The translations under genes and the position numbers were made by a program. Source: an uncultured Prevotellaceae bacterium (GTDB taxonomy: Bacteria; Bacteroidota; Bacteroidia; Bacteroidales; Bacteroidaceae). Taken from it: a DNA stretch of 51,817 nt. The stretch spans positions 1 through 51,817 of the forward strand of contig CALFJG010000044.1 of assembly GCA_937877625.1 (NCBI GenBank), written 5' to 3'. Below the pieces are notes generated by a model. The model saw nothing but the letters and a program-made list of their open reading frames with translations. It was not told the origin of the DNA and did no database searches. Positions 48,861 through 51,817 of the stretch are shown piece by piece (position 1 is the first letter of the stretch; each line of letters starts with the position of its first letter).

Positions 48861-50432
48861 ATGCACCCCGAGATACAACGTCGTCGTACCTTTGCCATTA
48901 TTTCCCACCCCGACGCAGGAAAAACAACACTCACCGAGAAACTGCTCCTCTTCGGAGGACAGATACAAGTGGCCGGAGCCGTGAAGAGCCACAAGATACG
49001 CAAGACCGCCACAAGCGACTGGATGGAGATAGAAAAGCAACGCGGCATTAGCGTCACCACCAGCGTGATGGAGTTTGACTACGACGGATACAAAGTAAAC
49101 ATCCTTGATACACCCGGCCACCAAGACTTCGCCGAAGACACGTTTCGCACACTCACCGCTGTCGACTCCGCGATAATAGTTGTTGACGGCGCAAAAGGCG
49201 TGGAGGCGCAGACACGTAAACTGATGACCGTGTGCCGTATGCGCAAAACGCCCGTTATCATCTTTGTCAACAAGATGGATCGCGAGGGACGCGACCCTTT
49301 TGACCTCCTCGATGAGTTGGAGCAAGAACTACAAATCGGTGTGCGCCCGCTTTCCTGGCCGATAAATCAAGGGCAACGCTTCAAGGGGGTTTACAATATC
49401 TATGAAGAAAGCCTTGACCTTTTCACCCCCGACAAACAACGTGTAACAGAAAAGATGCGCGTGGAACTGAATAGTCAAGAACTCGCCGATGCCGTGGGAG
49501 CCACCGATGCAGACAAACTGCGCGACGACTTAGAACTCGTCAGCGGTGTGTATGATGACTTCAAAGAGAATGAATATCTTGATGCACGCATTGCCCCGGT
49601 GTTCTTCGGGTCGGCACTCAATAACTTCGGCGTAAAGGAACTGCTTGACTGCTTTGTGAAGATAGCCCCCTACCCTCGCCCCGTGCAAGCCGAGGAGCGA
49701 GACGTGCAACCCGATGAACCCAAATTCACCGGATTTATCTTCAAAATCACGGCAAACATCGACCCCAACCACCGCTCTTGCATCGCATTCTGCAAGGTAT
49801 GCTCCGGACGTTTCGAGCGCGGGAAGCCCTATCTGCACGTACGTGGCAAAAAAAACGTACGCTTCTCCAGCCCTACACAGTTTATGGCGCAGCGAAAGGA
49901 AACCATCGATGAGGCGTGGCCCGGCGACATTGTAGGACTGCCCGACACGGGAGGGTTATTCAAAATAGGCGACACGCTCACCGAGGGCGAGCAGCTACAT
50001 TTCAGAGGCCTGCCGTCGTTCTCGCCCGAAATGTTTAAGTACATTGAGAATGACGACCCTATGAAATCCAAGCAACTGGAAAAAGGCATAGCCCAACTTA
50101 TGGACGAGGGCGTGGCACAACTCTTTGTCAACCAATTCAACGGACGAAAAATAATAGGCACCGTCGGACAGCTGCAATTTGAGGTCATACAGTATCGCTT
50201 GGAACACGAATATGGTGCAAAGTGCCGCTGGGAACCCGTCTCGCTCTATAAAGCCTGCTGGATAGAAGCCGACGAGGCTACCGAACTCAACAATTTCAAA
50301 CAACGCAAATACCAGTATATGGCGCGCGACATTGAGGGGCGCGATGTATTCCTGGCCGACTCCTCCTATGTGCTACAAATGGCACAACAGGACTTCAAGC
50401 ACATCCGCTTTCACTTTACATCGGAGTTTTGA
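48861..50432 (+). CDS. prfC: Peptide chain release factor 3
   Basis: A 523-residue translational GTPase that recycles RF1 and RF2. The P-loop is ISHPDAGKTTLTE (HPDAGKTT at 16-23), then RGISVTTSVMEF (switch I), DTPGHQDFAEDTFRTL (switch II), NKMD, and a C-terminal domain with GTVGQLQFEVIQYRLEHEYGAKC. Everything matches RF3. It starts 94 bases after rfbD and is followed by an M15 peptidase 43 bases later. Confidence 0.96.
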   Translation: MHPEIQRRRTFAIISHPDAGKTTLTEKLLLFGGQIQVAGAVKSHKIRKTATSDWMEIEKQRGISVTTSVMEFDYDGYKVNILDTPGHQDFAEDTFRTLTAVDSAIIVVDGAKGVEAQTRKLMTVCRMRKTPVIIFVNKMDREGRDPFDLLDELEQELQIGVRPLSWPINQGQRFKGVYNIYEESLDLFTPDKQRVTEKMRVELNSQELADAVGATDADKLRDDLELVSGVYDDFKENEYLDARIAPVFFGSALNNFGVKELLDCFVKIAPYPRPVQAEERDVQPDEPKFTGFIFKITANIDPNHRSCIAFCKVCSGRFERGKPYLHVRGKKNVRFSSPTQFMAQRKETIDEAWPGDIVGLPDTGGLFKIGDTLTEGEQLHFRGLPSFSPEMFKYIENDDPMKSKQLEKGIAQLMDEGVAQLFVNQFNGRKIIGTVGQLQFEVIQYRLEHEYGAKCRWEPVSLYKACWIEADEATELNNFKQRKYQYMARDIEGRDVFLADSSYVLQMAQQDFKHIRFHFTSEF

Positions 50433-50475
50433 ACGCGGCATCAACAAACCATACTACACCCAGCTTAACACCACA

Positions 50476-51255
50476 ATGAGTAATTTCGTGACGCAACAGA
50501 CCCGCGTGCGAATGTTATCGACAGCACTCGTTATCCTTAGCGGCATCCTCAGGCTATATGCCTGTTACGACAATATCCACACCTCCCCCGTTGATACCAC
50601 AGCGTTGGCCAACTGGAATGCCGGCCAGACCGTTAGCACCGCAGCCATAGAAGCCTTTGGCGGATTAGACAAATGCTTTGCCGCAGAGCCAATACCCGAC
50701 GGCGTATGGGGGCGTATGCAAGGAAAAACATATAAAGAAAACCCATACATCGGACGCGACGACCTGCGCTACGTGCGCGCCCTACACTGGGACTATGATG
50801 AGCAGATACACATTGGCGAAATGATTTGCAACGTACAGATAGCCGAGCGCGTGGCTACCATACTGCGACAACTCTACGAAGCAAAGTATCCCATAGAACG
50901 TATGCTCCTGCCCGATGTGTACAATGCCGACGACGAGACACAAATGCGCGACAACAACACCTCCTGTTTCTGTTATCGCGCCGTGGCTGGTACCACCGTA
51001 CTATCGAAGCATGCACGCGGCTTGGCGGTGGACATCAATACGCTATACAATCCTTACTATAAAGATCGCGCCGACGGCACACGCTATGTCCAGCCTGCTA
51101 CGGCCGGAGAATACTGCGACAGAACAAAATCCTTTCCTTACAAAATAGACCACAACGACCTCTGCTTTCGCCTCTTTACAGAAGCAGGCTTTGAGTGGGG
51201 CGGCGACTGGAAAAGCTGTAAAGACTTTCAACACTTTGAGCTTATTGAAGATTAA
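50476..51255 (+). CDS. M15 family D-alanyl-D-alanine carboxypeptidase-like protein
   Basis: A 259-residue exported peptidase. The metal site is SKHARGLAVDIN (H179, D186) and the C-terminal DFQHFE with H253, the standard M15 zinc ligands and catalytic Glu. The N-terminus has a hydrophobic segment ending LYAC (C30), compatible with a lipoprotein signal. It probably trims D-Ala-D-Ala from peptidoglycan precursors, or acts as an endolysin-like hydrolase. The ATG at 50476 is chosen; the frame upstream crosses the end of prfC. The 89 bases after it show nothing but the edge of a transposase-like remnant. Confidence 0.85.
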   Translation: MSNFVTQQTRVRMLSTALVILSGILRLYACYDNIHTSPVDTTALANWNAGQTVSTAAIEAFGGLDKCFAAEPIPDGVWGRMQGKTYKENPYIGRDDLRYVRALHWDYDEQIHIGEMICNVQIAERVATILRQLYEAKYPIERMLLPDVYNADDETQMRDNNTSCFCYRAVAGTTVLSKHARGLAVDINTLYNPYYKDRADGTRYVQPATAGEYCDRTKSFPYKIDHNDLCFRLFTEAGFEWGGDWKSCKDFQHFELIED

Positions 51256-51344
51256 GCAATGATTCAAGTTCCGCAAGTTAAAAAAGAGTTCCTGTTTTCG
51301 TCATTCAGTGACCCAAATCAGATTTTGCCCATCAGTTTGAGTAA

Positions 51345-51509
51345 TTAGTGCGTTTCAGGGTCGTTCTCTGTGCGGAGCAGGACTGCTTTGTGCTGTTTGT
51401 TGTAGGGGTTGACGTAGTTGAGGCCATAGACACGCTCGGCGAGGAAACGCGCCCTATCGAGGGTTATGCTTGATTTGGCGGCTTTCAGGGTACGTTCAAG
51501 CTCAAGCAT
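51345..51509 (-). pseudogene. Transposase-like C-terminal remnant, minus copy
   Basis: About 54 residues beginning MLELERTLKAAKSSITLDRA, homologous to the plus copy below. The wording resembles the tail of DDE transposases of Bacteroidota insertion sequences, but I cannot name the family. Downstream (51256-51344) the sequence also resembles the region after the plus copy, including TTGGGT and CGAAAACAGGAA read outward. Only the 3' end remains; the frame reads upstream across the junction into antisense of the other copy. Confidence 0.45.
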
Positions 51510-51517
51510 GATGGTGT

Positions 51518-51712
51518 ATGCTGGAGCTGGAACGTATACTGAAGGCAGCAAAGTCAGAGATTACCATTTATCGGGCGCAGGAGCTTTTCAAGAATATGTA
51601 CGCCATTACCTACACGCTGCCGAAGTCAAGGCAGACCAAGCGGGTATATCTTGGGATGGACGAAGAGCAGTCGGAGCTATGCAGAATGGTCGTGCCAAGT
51701 TGCGGAAAATAG
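51518..51712 (+). pseudogene. Transposase-like C-terminal remnant, plus copy
   Basis: About 64 residues starting MLELERILKAAKSEITIYRA and continuing to a TAG at 51710. It mirrors the minus copy, sharing MLELER-LKAAKS-IT--RA and a later KRVYL/KAVLL. In frame upstream it meets a stop after two codons, so only the last part of a gene survives. The downstream TTGGGTGTCC and CGGAAAACAGGAA match the flank of the other copy. Nothing else is recognised to the window end. Confidence 0.45.
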
Positions 51713-51817
51713 CCTTAATGGAACTTGGGTGTCCCAACGCGGAAAACAGGAAAAATCCGGCTTAAGGGTCAAATATACTCCTAAAAACGTTGTAATGAAT
51801 TGAAATACTTAACTTTG

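Overview
The window looks like chromosome from a Bacteroidota bacterium, most likely of the order Bacteroidales. Supporting genes are a type IX secretion plug protein (DUF5103), a complete MoxR/DUF58/Bat locus, DUF4494 and DUF4924 proteins, class III fructose-1,6-bisphosphatase, a TamL-type outer-membrane assembly lipoprotein, and an AmpG-like MFS protein. Several genes are preceded by TAnnTTTG -7 boxes and few have a Shine-Dalgarno sequence, which also fits the phylum. Genus cannot be fixed from the sequence alone. Most of the window is vertically inherited housekeeping DNA in short operons; the less ordinary parts are the two ends, the surface-glycan block and some intergenic repeats.

Layout. 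1-512: the C-terminus of a formylglycine-generating-enzyme/C-type-lectin fold protein whose last ~35 codons look like the variable region of a diversity-generating retroelement (DGR) target, followed by a decayed fragment. 566-5298 (minus): TRIC-type channel, 2-hydroxyacid dehydrogenase, DUF5103 plug protein, RNase P RNA, AmpG-like permease. 5394-14285: surface glycan block. It holds a glycosyltransferase, a DegT aminotransferase, a FemAB-like acyltransferase and a cupin sugar isomerase (a likely dTDP-3-amino-sugar route). Next come a strict 21-bp repeat array and an MBOAT / acyl carrier protein / FkbH cassette, with a divergent SGNH-like membrane protein. 14370-28248: lpxH, a SufT-like protein, radC, an RsmF-like methyltransferase, prmA, a MATE pump, two tandem paralogous secreted proteins, DUF4494, a YggS-type PLP protein, tamL, a YycJ-like hydrolase, tRNA-Cys and fbp. 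28343-36170 (minus): moxR, DUF58, a DUF4381-like gene and batA to batE as one operon. 36417-38030 (plus): a ThiE-like protein and prs, followed by a second 21-bp array. 38319-44709 (minus): rsmG, a YgiQ radical SAM protein, a large amidase/golvesin protein, a PlsC-like acyltransferase and a small conserved gene. 45013-46569 (minus): hisF and hisA. 46684-51255 (plus): LysE, DUF4924, rfbD, prfC and an M15 peptidase. 51345-51712: two related transposase-like tails placed head to head.

How the parts fit together. The glycan block could make a 3-amino-3,6-dideoxy sugar, N-acylate it, attach it with the glycosyltransferase, and decorate a surface polymer using an acyl group made on the carrier protein by FkbH and moved by MBOAT; rfbD at 47.9 kb supplies dTDP-rhamnose. 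lpxH, tamL, the amidase, the AmpG-like permease and the M15 peptidase all serve envelope construction and turnover. The Bat locus is a membrane von Willebrand/AAA system.

The strongest leads are the DGR-like hypermutated tail at 211-314, the two homologous strictly 21-bp-periodic arrays at 9298-9702 and 38084-38296, the FkbH-ACP-MBOAT-SGNH cassette, and a golvesin domain apparently inserted within an amidase domain. No reverse transcriptase, CRISPR array, rRNA or complete insertion sequence was seen. All functional calls come from reading motifs by eye, without database searches.
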